Shown here: positions 16,283-25,564 of the stretch, one piece after another
Layout: every line of letters begins with the position of its first letter
Position numbering within the stretch: the first letter of the stretch is position 1
Notes under the pieces: generated by a model
Told to the model about the DNA's origin: nothing
Seen by the model: the letters and a program-made list of their open reading frames with translations, nothing else
Database searches by the model: none
Assembly: GCA_007695205.1 (NCBI GenBank)
Contig: REEF01000434.1
Location: 1-27,765 of the forward strand
DNA: 27,765 nt
Source: Planctomycetaceae bacterium
GTDB taxonomy: Bacteria > Planctomycetota > Planctomycetia > Pirellulales > Pirellulaceae
Direction: 5' to 3'
Position numbers and translations under genes: made by a program

Positions 16283-16738
16283 CTACGGTTGGGCGTCTTT
16301 CTCACTCCCTTCTTCGTGGGGCTGTTTGAGCGTTAGCACGGGGCATGGAGCACGTCGCACCACCGCTTCCGCAACGCTGCCCATCAGCAGACGTAGCAAC
16401 CCAGTGCGTCCATGTGTCCCCATCACAATCATCTCGGCATTCTCCGCTTCCGCCAATCGAGCGATGGAGGTGGCCGGATCCCCGGTGATCAGACGATGCT
16501 CGTGAGGAACCTGTGCATCGGTGGGGGTGATCTCTGACAGCATTTTTTCGAGATCTTCGGTAACGGGATCGGGCATGCCGTAGTACATTTCGCCGCCGCC
16601 ATAGGCCGCAGGCGGTTCTTCCACATGCACGATCAGCAGCGTCGCTTGGTGATCGCGTGCCAGGCTGGTGGCCAGCCGTAACGCGGCGTCACCGGTATGC
16701 GAAAAGTCGGTTGGGAAAATGATTTTTCGATCGCTCAC
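16283..16738 (-). CDS. Universal stress protein, UspA family, ATP-binding type
   Basis: A 151-residue cytoplasmic single Usp domain. It begins KIIFPTDFS, with the Asp that contacts adenine in ATP-binding members. The nucleotide loop is complete: G107-T-H-G110, nine residues, then G120-S121, followed by VAEAVVRRAPCPVLTLK, the standard final helix and strand. It therefore belongs to the MJ0577-like ATP-binding class rather than the E. coli UspA class, which lacks this loop. The GTG start at 16738 is supported by AGGAG about eight bases upstream. The globin gene follows 129 bases downstream on the same strand; Usp and globin genes are often co-induced under low oxygen or nitrosative stress, but co-regulation here is an inference. 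Confidence 0.92.
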   Translation of the reverse strand: MSDRKIIFPTDFSHTGDAALRLATSLARDHQATLLIVHVEEPPAAYGGGEMYYGMPDPVTEDLEKMLSEITPTDAQVPHEHRLITGDPATSIARLAEAENAEMIVMGTHGRTGLLRLLMGSVAEAVVRRAPCPVLTLKQPHEEGSEKDAQP

Positions 16739-16785
16739 GGCTACTTCTCCTCTCGAAAAGGAACCAGGTTCTCGGTTTCCAACTT

Positions 16786-16791
16786 TTTATA
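16786..16791 (-). promoter_or_regulatory. Possible -10 box for the universal stress protein gene
   Basis: The minus strand reads TATAAA about 48 bases before the GTG start at 16738, within an AT-rich patch that is unusual for this GC-rich window. No good -35 lies at 16-18 bases, so the call is tentative. Confidence 0.3.
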
Positions 16792-16872
16792 TTGTGAGCA
16801 GAAATTGCCCCAGTTTGCAAGATGGGCGTGCATGACTTGGGGGAATTTATGGGGAATTTCTGTCTGGCATCT

Positions 16873-16900
16873 TTGGTTCAGCCGGTCGGCTCGCTACAAT
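16873..16900 (+). promoter_or_regulatory. Candidate promoter for dnaE
   Basis: TTGGTT (16873-16878) and TACAAT (16895-16900) are separated by 16 bases. The -10 matches five of six consensus bases. Transcription from here would give a leader of roughly 115 bases before dnaE. Confidence 0.4.
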
Positions 16901-17023
16901 CGGCGGAGGCTATCAGGCGGCAGGGCTAACGGTGTTGCCGCCACGTACCGGTTGCCGCACGGCCCGCGACGAGACGATTCTCGCGGGGTTGTCTGTTCTT
17001 CCTTTTGACGATGGATCGCCGAT

Positions 17024-20000
17024 ATGAGTGACACGCCCTTTGCTCATCTGCATTGCCACAGCCACTATAGTCTGTTGGACGGAGCTAGTTCGATCGACAA
17101 ACTGGTCCAACGTGCCAAGGGCCACGGGATGAACGCCTTGGCGTTGACCGATCACGGCAATTTACATGGTGCCTTACAGTTCTACCGCAAGGCCAAATCG
17201 GCCGGGCTGAATCCGATCATCGGTTACGAAGCGTACATCGCCCCGGGTAACCGCCGCGACCGCAGTTCGGGCAGCATGAAGGAGTCGAACTATCATTTGA
17301 CGTTGCTGTGCCAAAACCGCACCGGGTTCAAGAACCTGATCAAGATGGCTTCGGCGGCTTACCTGGAGGGGTTCTATTTCAAGCCGCGGATCGACAAGCA
17401 GCTGCTGCAGGAGCATCACGAGGGCATCATCTGTTTAAGCGGATGCGTCTCCAGCGAATTCAATCGCGCGCTGTTGCGGGGTCACGGCGGCGAGGAGCAC
17501 TTGGCCGAAGCGAGGGAGATTGCCGGCTGGTTCGAGAACCTGTTTGGCGAGCGTTACTTTATCGAGATCATGAACAATGGCGTGGAGATCCAGCGGCTGG
17601 CATTGGACGGCGCGGTGGATCTGGCGAACCGGATGGGGATCCCGCTGGTCGCGACCAGCGATTGCCACTACGTCGACCCCGAGGATGCGGAAGCCCAGGA
17701 CGTGATGCTGTGCATCAACACGGGGAAATTCCGCACCGATTCGGGTCGCATGCGGATGGATGGCAATCAGTATTTCCTGCGTAGCCCCCAGCAGATGTAC
17801 GAAGCTTTTCCCGGCCTGGAGGACGCCGTCGCTCGCAGCCAGCAGATCGCCGATACGGTGGACATCGATCTGGAACTGGGCAAGCGCCATTTCCCCGTGT
17901 ACTCGCCGCTGCCCGAAGGCCGGACGCCCGAGCAGTATTTGCGCGAACTGTGCTTGGAAGGGTTGCGGGATCGGTACGCGGACGTGCCGGAGATGTGGAC
18001 CGACGGTCAACTGTCTCAGACGGTCATGGACCGGCTGGACCGCGAGCTGGGCGTGATCAACAAGCTGGGCTTTCCGAACTACTTCCTGATCGTGTGGGAC
18101 TTTGTTCGCGAGGCACGCGTGATGAATGTGCCCACGACGGCTCGCGGCAGCGGCGTCGGCGCGCTGGTCTGCTATGCCTTGTACCTGAGCCACGTTTGTC
18201 CGATGAAGTACGACTTGCTGTTCGAACGCTTTTTGGACGAAAGCCGACTGGAAGCACCCGATATCGACATCGATTTCTGCAAGGAACGTCGCGCCGATGT
18301 GATGCGTTACGTAAAGGACAAGTACGGCGAAGATAACGTGGCCCAAATCGGAACGTTTGGCACGTTGGCGGCTCGCGCGGCCATCAAGGACGTGGGGCGG
18401 GCGTTGGGCATCCCGCTGGGTCGCGTGAACCAAGTCACGTCGATGGTCCCCGAGGAACTGCACATCACGTTGGACAAGGCGTTGGAAAAGAGCGAGGACC
18501 TGCGAAAGGAATACGAAAGCGACGGCGAGATCCGCGAGTTGCTGGACCTGGCGCGAAAGATCGAGGGCCTGGCTCGCAATGTGGGCACCCACGCCGCAGC
18601 GGTCGTGATCGCCGACGAACCGTTGACGGAATACGTGCCCCTGTCACGAGTCTCGGGCAAGGACGACATCATCACGCAGTGGTCGATGAACGATGTCGAA
18701 GATGCCGGCCTGCTGAAGATGGATTTCCTGGGCCTGCGGAATCTGACCATCCTGAGCAAGACGGTCGATCTGATCCAGCAGACGACGGGACGGCGAGTCG
18801 ATCCGCAGAAGTTCCCGGTGGACGATGCCCCGACGTTCGCCCTGTTGCAGCGAGGCGAAACGAAGGGCGTGTTTCAGTTGGAGAGCGGCGGCATCCGCGA
18901 TCTGTTGCAGAAGATGAAGCCCGATCACTTCTCGGACATCATCGCCACCAACGCGCTCTACCGCCCCGGCCCCTTGGAAGGTGGCATGGTGGACGACTAC
19001 GTGGCGGTCAAGCACGGTCGCAAACAGGCCGAGTACAAGCATCCGGTGTTGCAGGACGTGCTGGAAGAAACCCACGGAGTGATGGTCTACCAGGAACAGG
19101 TCATGCGAATCCTGAACCGGCTGGGGGGGATCCCGTTGGCCAAGGCCTACACATGCATCAAAGCGATCAGCAAAAAGAAAGAGTCGTTGATCGAGGCGAA
19201 TCACGAGAAGTTCGTCGAAGGATCTGTCGCTGCCGGACTGGGCGCCAAGGACGCGGAAGATATCTGGGGGCTGATCGTTAAGTTTGCAGGATACGGCTTT
19301 AACAAGTCGCACAGTACGGCCTATGCGCTGATCGCTTACCAAACGGCTTACTTAAAGACGCATTATCCGGTCGAGTTCATGGCGGCGTTGTTGTCGGCCG
19401 ATATCCCCGGACGGAACTTTAAGAGGAAGGATGCGCTGGTCGAGCACATGGAGGATTGTACTCGGATGGGCATCTCGGTGATCGCGCCCGACATCAATTC
19501 ATCCCAGACGGATTTCTCGGTGTCTGACGGCAATATCCATTTCGCATTATCGGCGATCAAAGGGTGCGGCGAATCGGCGGCCAACGCGATCGTCGCCGCT
19601 CGCGAGAAAGACGGACCGTTCAAAGACCTGTTCGATTTTTGCGAACGGGTCGATCCCTCGTCGTGCAACCGATCGACGATCGAGACGCTGATCAAGGGCG
19701 GCGTGATGGACGATCTGGGCGGCAATCGCGCTCAGTTGCTGGCCGCCGTGGACCGGGCCATGCAATCCGGCGCTTCCGCGCTGGCCGATCGGCGCAGCGG
19801 CCAACGCAGCCTGTTCGGCGACTTGGAACCCGAGGACGCCAAGCCGGAGGTCCAACTGCCCGATGTGCCCGACTTGCCAGAACGCGAACGTGGGATGATG
19901 GAACGCGAGGTGTTGGGCTATTTTCGGACGAGTCATCCGCTGTCCGAATTCGAGGACAAGCTGGCCCAGTTCTGCACACACACGACGTCGCAGATCGGCA

Positions 20001-20599
20001 ACCTGCCGGATCGCGCCGAGGTCATCTTGGGCGGCATGTTGTCGGCCATCAAGTTCGCCCATGTCAAAAAGCTGCGTCCCGGCGCGACAGCCACGAAGTA
20101 CGCGAACTTCGACCTGGAGGACAAGGACGGCGCGATTCGTTGCATCATCTGGCCTGATGAATTCACCACGCTGGGAGACCTGGTCCAACCGGACGCGGTG
20201 TTGGCGGTGCGTGGAACGATCGATCGTCGGGGCGGGGACGAAGCCAATCTGATCGTCAACGAACTGATCCCGCTGGACCAGATGGATTCGCGCTACACGA
20301 CCGGATTGATTGTTCGCATCGATCCGCAGCATTCCGACAGCGGCACTTTGAAGGCATTGCACGAGATCGTTCGCGGCTATCCGGGCCGCTGCGACTTTTT
20401 TCTGACGATGGCGTTGGCCGACGGCAGCCAGGTCCAATTAAAATCGCGGCGGATGAAGATCGACATCCAGAAAGAGCTGCGACACCGCCTGGATGATCTA
20501 CTGGGCCCCGGGCACACCAAGTTGATCACCGAGATCCCCAAGACCAACGGGAACAGCCGATCCAACGGACGCCGTAAGAACGGCCCACCGAGCAACTGA
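17024..20599 (+). CDS. dnaE: DNA polymerase III alpha subunit (replicative polymerase)
   Basis: Catalytic subunit of the chromosomal replicase, 1191 residues, full length for DnaE1. An N-terminal PHP domain starts with HLHCHSHYSLLDG (8-20) and keeps TDHGN, YHLTLL, SGCVSSE and the SDCHYV motif, so its metal site looks intact. The polymerase core has PDIDIDF with catalytic D413 and D415, and the third Asp is D567 in LLKMDFLGLR. GYGFNKSHSTAYALIAYQTAYLK is the family's finger-region signature. The internal clamp-binding motif QRSLF is at 927-931, as in E. coli DnaE (920-924). An OB fold follows (about 1000-1085), then a basic Asn/Arg-rich tail. The ribosome binding site is weak, but the start matches family N-termini. 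A transketolase half-gene follows after 41 bases on the same strand. Confidence 0.98.
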   Translation: MSDTPFAHLHCHSHYSLLDGASSIDKLVQRAKGHGMNALALTDHGNLHGALQFYRKAKSAGLNPIIGYEAYIAPGNRRDRSSGSMKESNYHLTLLCQNRTGFKNLIKMASAAYLEGFYFKPRIDKQLLQEHHEGIICLSGCVSSEFNRALLRGHGGEEHLAEAREIAGWFENLFGERYFIEIMNNGVEIQRLALDGAVDLANRMGIPLVATSDCHYVDPEDAEAQDVMLCINTGKFRTDSGRMRMDGNQYFLRSPQQMYEAFPGLEDAVARSQQIADTVDIDLELGKRHFPVYSPLPEGRTPEQYLRELCLEGLRDRYADVPEMWTDGQLSQTVMDRLDRELGVINKLGFPNYFLIVWDFVREARVMNVPTTARGSGVGALVCYALYLSHVCPMKYDLLFERFLDESRLEAPDIDIDFCKERRADVMRYVKDKYGEDNVAQIGTFGTLAARAAIKDVGRALGIPLGRVNQVTSMVPEELHITLDKALEKSEDLRKEYESDGEIRELLDLARKIEGLARNVGTHAAAVVIADEPLTEYVPLSRVSGKDDIITQWSMNDVEDAGLLKMDFLGLRNLTILSKTVDLIQQTTGRRVDPQKFPVDDAPTFALLQRGETKGVFQLESGGIRDLLQKMKPDHFSDIIATNALYRPGPLEGGMVDDYVAVKHGRKQAEYKHPVLQDVLEETHGVMVYQEQVMRILNRLGGIPLAKAYTCIKAISKKKESLIEANHEKFVEGSVAAGLGAKDAEDIWGLIVKFAGYGFNKSHSTAYALIAYQTAYLKTHYPVEFMAALLSADIPGRNFKRKDALVEHMEDCTRMGISVIAPDINSSQTDFSVSDGNIHFALSAIKGCGESAANAIVAAREKDGPFKDLFDFCERVDPSSCNRSTIETLIKGGVMDDLGGNRAQLLAAVDRAMQSGASALADRRSGQRSLFGDLEPEDAKPEVQLPDVPDLPERERGMMEREVLGYFRTSHPLSEFEDKLAQFCTHTTSQIGNLPDRAEVILGGMLSAIKFAHVKKLRPGATATKYANFDLEDKDGAIRCIIWPDEFTTLGDLVQPDAVLAVRGTIDRRGGDEANLIVNELIPLDQMDSRYTTGLIVRIDPQHSDSGTLKALHEIVRGYPGRCDFFLTMALADGSQVQLKSRRMKIDIQKELRHRLDDLLGPGHTKLITEIPKTNGNSRSNGRRKNGPPSN

Positions 20600-20640
20600 A
20601 TCGAAGCAGGTGCCTTTCCCCGTTTTGTGACGAAAGCGTA

Positions 20641-21654
20641 ATGCGTATGGAAATCATCAGCAGGCCTCATGCCAGCGCCTTTGTGCCTTGGGCGGCCCAG
20701 CGCCCCGACGTGTTGGTTCTGTCGGCCGATTTGACGTCGTCGTGCGAGGCGGACGATTTCCGCCAGGCCTTCCCGGACCGATTTTTCTCGCTGGGGATGG
20801 CCGAGCAGAACATGATGGGGTTTGCTGCCGGTCTGGCTCGCGAGGGCTTTTTTCCGTATATCCACACGTTCGCCGTCTTTATCTGCCGTCGCCCGTTCGA
20901 CCAGGTCGCCATGTCGATCGCCTATCCCAATCTGCCGGTGCGATTGATCGGGTTCTTGCCCGGGATCACGACGCCGGGCGGGGTGACGCACCAGGCCATC
21001 GACGATATCGGGCTGATGCGGATGCTGCCGAACATGACCGTGCTGGACTGTGGCGACGCGACCGACGTGGAATCGGTCTACGATGTGGCTCAGGCGGTCG
21101 ACGGTCCGGTCTACGTCCGGATGTTGCGCCGCGAGGCGCCGCGTTTGTTCGACGCCTCCCAACCGCTGCGACTGAACCACGCTCGCGTGCTTCGCAACGG
21201 TACCGATGTGGTCGTCCTGTCCAGCGGGATCTGCACCGAGGAAGCGATGCGAGCCACGCAGGCGTTAGCGGATCGCGGTGTTTCTTTGACCCACGTGCAC
21301 GTATCGACGCTCAAACCGTTCACCGATCCCCAGATCCTGCAGGCCATCGAATCGGCTCGATTCGGCGTCATCACCATGGAAAACCATTCGGTTCTGGGCG
21401 GTTTGGGAACCGCCGTTGCTGAACGGATGGCGGAAGCGGGTATCGGCCGCCGCCTGATTCGGCTGGGGTTGCAGGACCGCTACGCTCACGGCGCCAGCCT
21501 GCCTTATCTGATGCGGCAGTACGGCCTGGATGCGATCGCCCTGGTCCGAGCGGTCGAAGATCTGCTGGATGCCCGGCTGCATCTCAGCAGCGAAGACCTG
21601 TCGGCCATTCGCCTGGAAACCACCCGCACCGCCGACAAGACCGAAGATCTCTGA
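20641..21654 (+). CDS. Transketolase, C-terminal (pyrimidine-binding) half of a split enzyme
   Basis: A 337-residue protein equal to the C-terminal section of transketolase: the thiamine-pyrimidine domain with GMAEQN (catalytic Glu at residue 55), FAAGLAREGFFPYIHTFAVF, then the C-terminal domain with VSTLKPF and MENHSVLGGLG. It lacks the N-terminal half that binds the diphosphate and Mg through GDG, so it must pair with another subunit, which is not in this window. Split transketolases include ordinary ones and enzymes with unusual substrates such as the apulose-4-phosphate type (AptA/AptB). Its position 51 bases before a RuBisCO-like protein gene suggests a dedicated sugar-phosphate route. 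ATG codons at 20641 and 20647 are both possible starts. It follows dnaE by 41 bases with no visible terminator between. Confidence 0.9.
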   Translation: MRMEIISRPHASAFVPWAAQRPDVLVLSADLTSSCEADDFRQAFPDRFFSLGMAEQNMMGFAAGLAREGFFPYIHTFAVFICRRPFDQVAMSIAYPNLPVRLIGFLPGITTPGGVTHQAIDDIGLMRMLPNMTVLDCGDATDVESVYDVAQAVDGPVYVRMLRREAPRLFDASQPLRLNHARVLRNGTDVVVLSSGICTEEAMRATQALADRGVSLTHVHVSTLKPFTDPQILQAIESARFGVITMENHSVLGGLGTAVAERMAEAGIGRRLIRLGLQDRYAHGASLPYLMRQYGLDAIALVRAVEDLLDARLHLSSEDLSAIRLETTRTADKTEDL

Positions 21655-21705
21655 TCCGGCCCAATCGACTCGAACAATCCACAGCGAACGAAGGAATCAG
21701 CAACG

Positions 21706-22848
21706 ATGACGGATCCCGCCCCCCTGTCGCTCAGCGGCCAACGGCTGGCCGCCGTCTACGAACTGACCTGTCCTGACGACCAGGCGGAAGAGCGAGCTCG
21801 CGACATCTGCGTGGAACAGACGGTCGAATTCCCGGAAGATCTGATCCCTCGGCAGGACATCCGTGACCAGATCGTCGGTCGGATCGCCTCGATCGAAACC
21901 TTCGGCCCGGACCGTCATCGAGCCGTGATCGAGTACCCGATCGAAGCGGCCGGCGAGGAATTCCCTCAACTGATCAACCTGTTGTTTGGCAACATCAGCA
22001 TCAAGCCCGGGGTTCGACTGGTCCGTTTCGAACTGCCGCCGTCGCTGCTGAATCGTTATCGAGGCCCGCGCTTCGGCCAGTCCGGATTGCGCCGGCGTCT
22101 GGGGTCACGGCCGGGCCCGCTGGTCTGCACGGCGATCAAGCCGATGGGTCTGGGGCCGGAGGAGCTGGCCGATTTAACGTATCGTTTGGCCCTGGGCGGT
22201 ATCGACTTGATCAAAGACGATCATGGGCTGGCCGACCAGCCGTTTTGCCGTTTCGCGCCGCGCGTCCAGTTGTGTAGCGCAGCGGTGCATCGGGCGAACT
22301 CGCAGACCGGCGGGAACTGTGTGTACGTTCCCAATGTGACGGGCCCGACCCAGTTGATCCTGCAACGAGCCCACTTGGCCAAACAGGCGGGGGCGGGCGG
22401 CCTGCTGTTCCTGCCCGGACTGGCCGGTTTGGATACGATGCGCTGGTTGGCCGACCAGGACGATCTGTGCCTGCCCATCCTGGCTCACCCGGCCTTCCAA
22501 GGCCCGTACACGATGCGCGGCAACGAAGGCATTTCACACGGAGCCCTGTATGGCCAACTGAACCGACTGGCCGGCGCCGATGCCGTGATCTTTCCCAATT
22601 TCGGCGGTCGTTTCTCGTTCACTCCTGAGCAATGCCGCGACCTGGTCGACGGCTGTACCTGTGCGATGGGCGATCTTTCGACGGTGTTCCCCGTTCCGGC
22701 AGGCGGCATGCGAGTGGAACGAGTCCCCGAGCTGTACGAATTCTACGGCGATGACTGCATCCTGCTGGTCGGCGGCGACCTTCACCGCCACGGCTCCGAT
22801 CTGACCGAAAACTGCCGCCGTTTGATCGAGATCGTGATGAACGTTTAG
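21706..22848 (+). CDS. RuBisCO-like protein (form IV)
   Basis: A 380-residue RuBisCO-superfamily protein without carboxylase competence. By eye alignment, the Lys at 145 (KPMG) and the carbamylation Lys at 170 with D172 (KDDH) remain, as do phosphate-binding glycines G333-G334 and G356-G357. Several carboxylase residues are changed: the second KPK Lys is Met147, the metal-ligand Glu is His173, Arg295 is Pro262, His298 is Gln265, His327 is Phe296 and Ser379 is Ala332. Form IV proteins are enolases or isomerases in methylthioribose metabolism, or act on oxo-isoapionate phosphates; which applies is not decided by sequence alone. AAGGA lies about 11 bases before the ATG. The neighbouring transketolase half suggests a shared pentose-phosphate-like substrate. 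No mtn genes are nearby. Confidence 0.9.
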   Translation: MTDPAPLSLSGQRLAAVYELTCPDDQAEERARDICVEQTVEFPEDLIPRQDIRDQIVGRIASIETFGPDRHRAVIEYPIEAAGEEFPQLINLLFGNISIKPGVRLVRFELPPSLLNRYRGPRFGQSGLRRRLGSRPGPLVCTAIKPMGLGPEELADLTYRLALGGIDLIKDDHGLADQPFCRFAPRVQLCSAAVHRANSQTGGNCVYVPNVTGPTQLILQRAHLAKQAGAGGLLFLPGLAGLDTMRWLADQDDLCLPILAHPAFQGPYTMRGNEGISHGALYGQLNRLAGADAVIFPNFGGRFSFTPEQCRDLVDGCTCAMGDLSTVFPVPAGGMRVERVPELYEFYGDDCILLVGGDLHRHGSDLTENCRRLIEIVMNV

Positions 22849-22978
22849 CCCGCGGCGTCGCCGGGCGAGAAAGGCGATTTGGGCGACGAGCGGCTGTTGC
22901 CTTCAAAGTTGCGAACGTTGGCTGCGCAGCCCAGGTTGGCTGAGACCCGAACCGTAGAACCGGAGCATTTGTGCATAC

Positions 22979-25564
22979 TCATTGAAGTGGGGTACTGGTT
23001 TGGTCCAGCAGGGCTTGGAAGCGGGCTTGCCATGGGGTGCCGTCCAGGCCGGGGGGCAGGGCTTGTAGGTAGCGGATGCGGCTGGCGGCTTGGTCGGGTT
23101 GGTCCAGTTGGATCAGGGCGGCGGCGATGGCGTAGCGCGCTTCATACCAGCCTTCCGTACCGGGACGTTGGCGTGCGGCGATCCGGCGCCAAGCGTCCAG
23201 GCCCTGCTGCCAGGCGTCGCGCGAGTCGCTTTCCAACAGCAACCGGGCATGCGTCTTTTGGATCTGCTGGTCGTCGGGATGCTTCCCGGCCAGTTCGGCG
23301 TACGCGGCTTGCGCCTGATCGCGGAGTTGGGCGACCAACAATGTTTCGGCTCGGATTCGCTTTAGCGTCGTGCGCTGCGGGCCATCCAATCGTGGAAGCT
23401 GCGGCCATAAACGGTCGACCACCGTCATCTGCACATCCGCCAGTTGCTGTACGGTGCGCCGATCCTTTTGACTAGGCTGTGGGTCCGTTTCGTCCAAGCC
23501 GATCCCCAGGGGTTGATCCGGATCGGGCTGCAGTCGTCGTATCTGCCGATGCACGCCGATCAGCACGGTCCAGTACGCGTCGGAGGTCGGCCACGCGGAT
23601 GTGGCCAGTTCTTCTGCGGCCGCGCTGCGGCGATCCGGTTGGCCTGCCAGCGCGAGGATCCAAAGCGGTTCGGCTTGCCATCGCCAATCGTCTTCCGGCG
23701 GTGGAGAACCGTCCAGGGCGGTTCGCAGGATAGTTTCGGCTTGAGCGTAGCCGTCGATGGAATATTCCAGCAGCAGCTTGGCGGCTTGTGTGGCGCAGTA
23801 CCGCTGGGCTGACGTCCACGTTCGTTGGGGCTGGCCGCTACCGATCGGCGTATGTTCCAGGAAACCGGCTGCGGCGGCTTGGACCGTCTGTTCGTCCGGC
23901 GGTGGATCCTGCTCGGATGCGGCGAACGCCTGGTCCCAGCACCGGGCTGCGGCTTCCCAGGCCAAGGCGTGCTGGTCGTGGTTCCGCGAAATGGCTTGAT
24001 ACGCCTGGGCAGCAGCTTGCCATCGATTCTGACTCTCGCGCAAACGCCCCAACCACCATCGAGCCGTATCGGCGGTGGCGGACGTGGGCCACCGATGCGT
24101 GTGTTCTTCCAGGATCTGAGCGTACAACTCCAACGATTCCGATTGCGAACGGGCTTGTTGAGCCGCATTCCAAGCGGCCAGCAGATGGGCGTCGGGCGCG
24201 GCGGGCTGGTCTGCCAAGTCCAGGGCCAGTTGCCGCAAGCGACGGCTGGCTGACGGGTGCTGTTGCTGTTGGTGTTCGACCAACGCCGCCTTGTAACGCA
24301 ATTCGAAACCCTGCTCGGTCTGCCCGGCGGCCAATGCCTGGCCAGCCGCCTGTTCGTACGCATCGACCGCGTCGGCCCACTGCCCCTGACGGTAAAGCCC
24401 ATCGGCCGTCCGGCTGAGAATATCGACATGACCACCCGCTCGGGACAAACCGACCGTGCGGACCAGCAGCAGATCGCCACGTCGGCCCCAGTACGGCCCA
24501 TGCACCTGTTCGATCGATCGCACGACCTGAGCCGCTCGGTCCCGCCAGGTATCGGCCGTCTCCGCATCCTCTTGCATGGCCGCTTGCCACAGAGCCAGGC
24601 ACGTCTCCAGGTACGCAAAATCCAGCTCAGCCGCCGCTTGACCCACCGGAGGACGTTGCTGTGAGAAGACAGCCAGTGCCTGCTGAGTCTGAGCGCGATC
24701 CAGGTACAGACGTACCTGTTCGGCTCGAGCCAGCCAGGCGATTTCGGACGACGCTTCGTTCTGCCGTACCGATTCGAGAAGCTCCTCGGCGTCGGCCCAG
24801 CGGCCCTGCAAACGCATGCAGATGGCCAAGTTCAATCGGATCGACCAGATCAGCGGATCGTTCTCGTCGATCCTAGCCAGCGGGCCCTGCAATTGATCCA
24901 CCGCAGCCGTCAGTGCCGCCGAACGATCCTCGCTGTCCGGCGGGTAGCAGCGAGCCCGGTTCAGATAGACACGCGCCAGTTGGAACTGGACCTGGTGCTG
25001 CAGCGAGATCAATTCGGCTGAGGTCAGTTGACCAGCGGACGGTGATGCACGGTGTCGCAACGGGATCTCGCGCACGATTTCGTCATGCAATGGATCCAGC
25101 AAGCGAGCCGCTTCGCGCAGATACTGCCGTGCCGATTCAACCGTTTCGACCGGTTCCGCCAGCACCTCGGACTGCTGCCGGTACCATTGCCCTCGCGCCA
25201 ACACGGTCAACGCATCCTGGACTCGAACCAACAGTCCCCGGGGGTCGTCAGGATGCTGACGCTGGAACTCGGCCGCCGTCTGCCGAGCCTGCTCCCAGTA
25301 TCGCTGACTCTCCTCGGCTGTCTCATGCACGGCTCGAGCTGCCTGGCAGCGGATCAGTTCCAGCGTCAGGTCGGTCCGCAACCCGGCGGGCAAGGCGGAA
25401 TCAGCCAACTGTTGGCGGCAGTGGAATTCGGCCAGCTTAAACAGCCGCCGCTGACGAAGCCCCTCGACAAAACGCAGCTCGTCTCGGTCGCTCTGGCCAT
25501 AGGCCAGACCGGACCCGACCAGCCAGCAAATCAAGATCACGATCCCTGATCGGGGTAATCCCAT
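22979..25564 (-). CDS. Secreted helical-repeat (TPR-like) protein of unknown function
   Basis: An 861-residue protein with a signal peptide (PRSGIVILICWLVGSGLAYG) and then an almost wholly alpha-helical body rich in Ala, Gln, Leu, Arg and Trp. Helix pairs with TPR spacing recur, for example LNLAICMRLQGRWADAEELL, ADGLYRQGQWADAVDAYEQA and TARWWLGRLRESQNRWQAAA, with the G-W-x-x-A-x-x-x-[YL] pattern. Such solenoids usually scaffold protein complexes; here probably in the periplasm. No enzymatic motif was seen. The ATG at 25564 has GGAAGG about six bases upstream. The gene converges on the RuBisCO-like gene and diverges from the coiled-coil membrane-protein gene. The composition is GC-rich and similar to its neighbours. 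Confidence 0.75.
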   Translation of the reverse strand: MGLPRSGIVILICWLVGSGLAYGQSDRDELRFVEGLRQRRLFKLAEFHCRQQLADSALPAGLRTDLTLELIRCQAARAVHETAEESQRYWEQARQTAAEFQRQHPDDPRGLLVRVQDALTVLARGQWYRQQSEVLAEPVETVESARQYLREAARLLDPLHDEIVREIPLRHRASPSAGQLTSAELISLQHQVQFQLARVYLNRARCYPPDSEDRSAALTAAVDQLQGPLARIDENDPLIWSIRLNLAICMRLQGRWADAEELLESVRQNEASSEIAWLARAEQVRLYLDRAQTQQALAVFSQQRPPVGQAAAELDFAYLETCLALWQAAMQEDAETADTWRDRAAQVVRSIEQVHGPYWGRRGDLLLVRTVGLSRAGGHVDILSRTADGLYRQGQWADAVDAYEQAAGQALAAGQTEQGFELRYKAALVEHQQQQHPSASRRLRQLALDLADQPAAPDAHLLAAWNAAQQARSQSESLELYAQILEEHTHRWPTSATADTARWWLGRLRESQNRWQAAAQAYQAISRNHDQHALAWEAAARCWDQAFAASEQDPPPDEQTVQAAAAGFLEHTPIGSGQPQRTWTSAQRYCATQAAKLLLEYSIDGYAQAETILRTALDGSPPPEDDWRWQAEPLWILALAGQPDRRSAAAEELATSAWPTSDAYWTVLIGVHRQIRRLQPDPDQPLGIGLDETDPQPSQKDRRTVQQLADVQMTVVDRLWPQLPRLDGPQRTTLKRIRAETLLVAQLRDQAQAAYAELAGKHPDDQQIQKTHARLLLESDSRDAWQQGLDAWRRIAARQRPGTEGWYEARYAIAAALIQLDQPDQAASRIRYLQALPPGLDGTPWQARFQALLDQTSTPLQ

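Noticed and set aside
17435..18592. 385-codon open frame antisense to dnaE
   Set aside because: dnaE is certain from motifs through this region; the antisense frame has no recognisable domain.
21706..22848. Genuine RuBisCO large subunit
   Set aside because: Loss of the second KPK Lys, the metal-ligand Glu, Arg295, His298, His327 and Ser379 equivalents rules out carboxylase activity; no small subunit or phosphoribulokinase gene is nearby.
22850..22931. Hairpin near 22852-22870 and 12-base palindrome GGCTGCGCAGCC (22920-22931) between convergent genes
   Set aside because: The first stem is imperfect and lacks a U-run; the second is short and GC-rich, as expected by chance here. Neither is strong enough to call a terminator.
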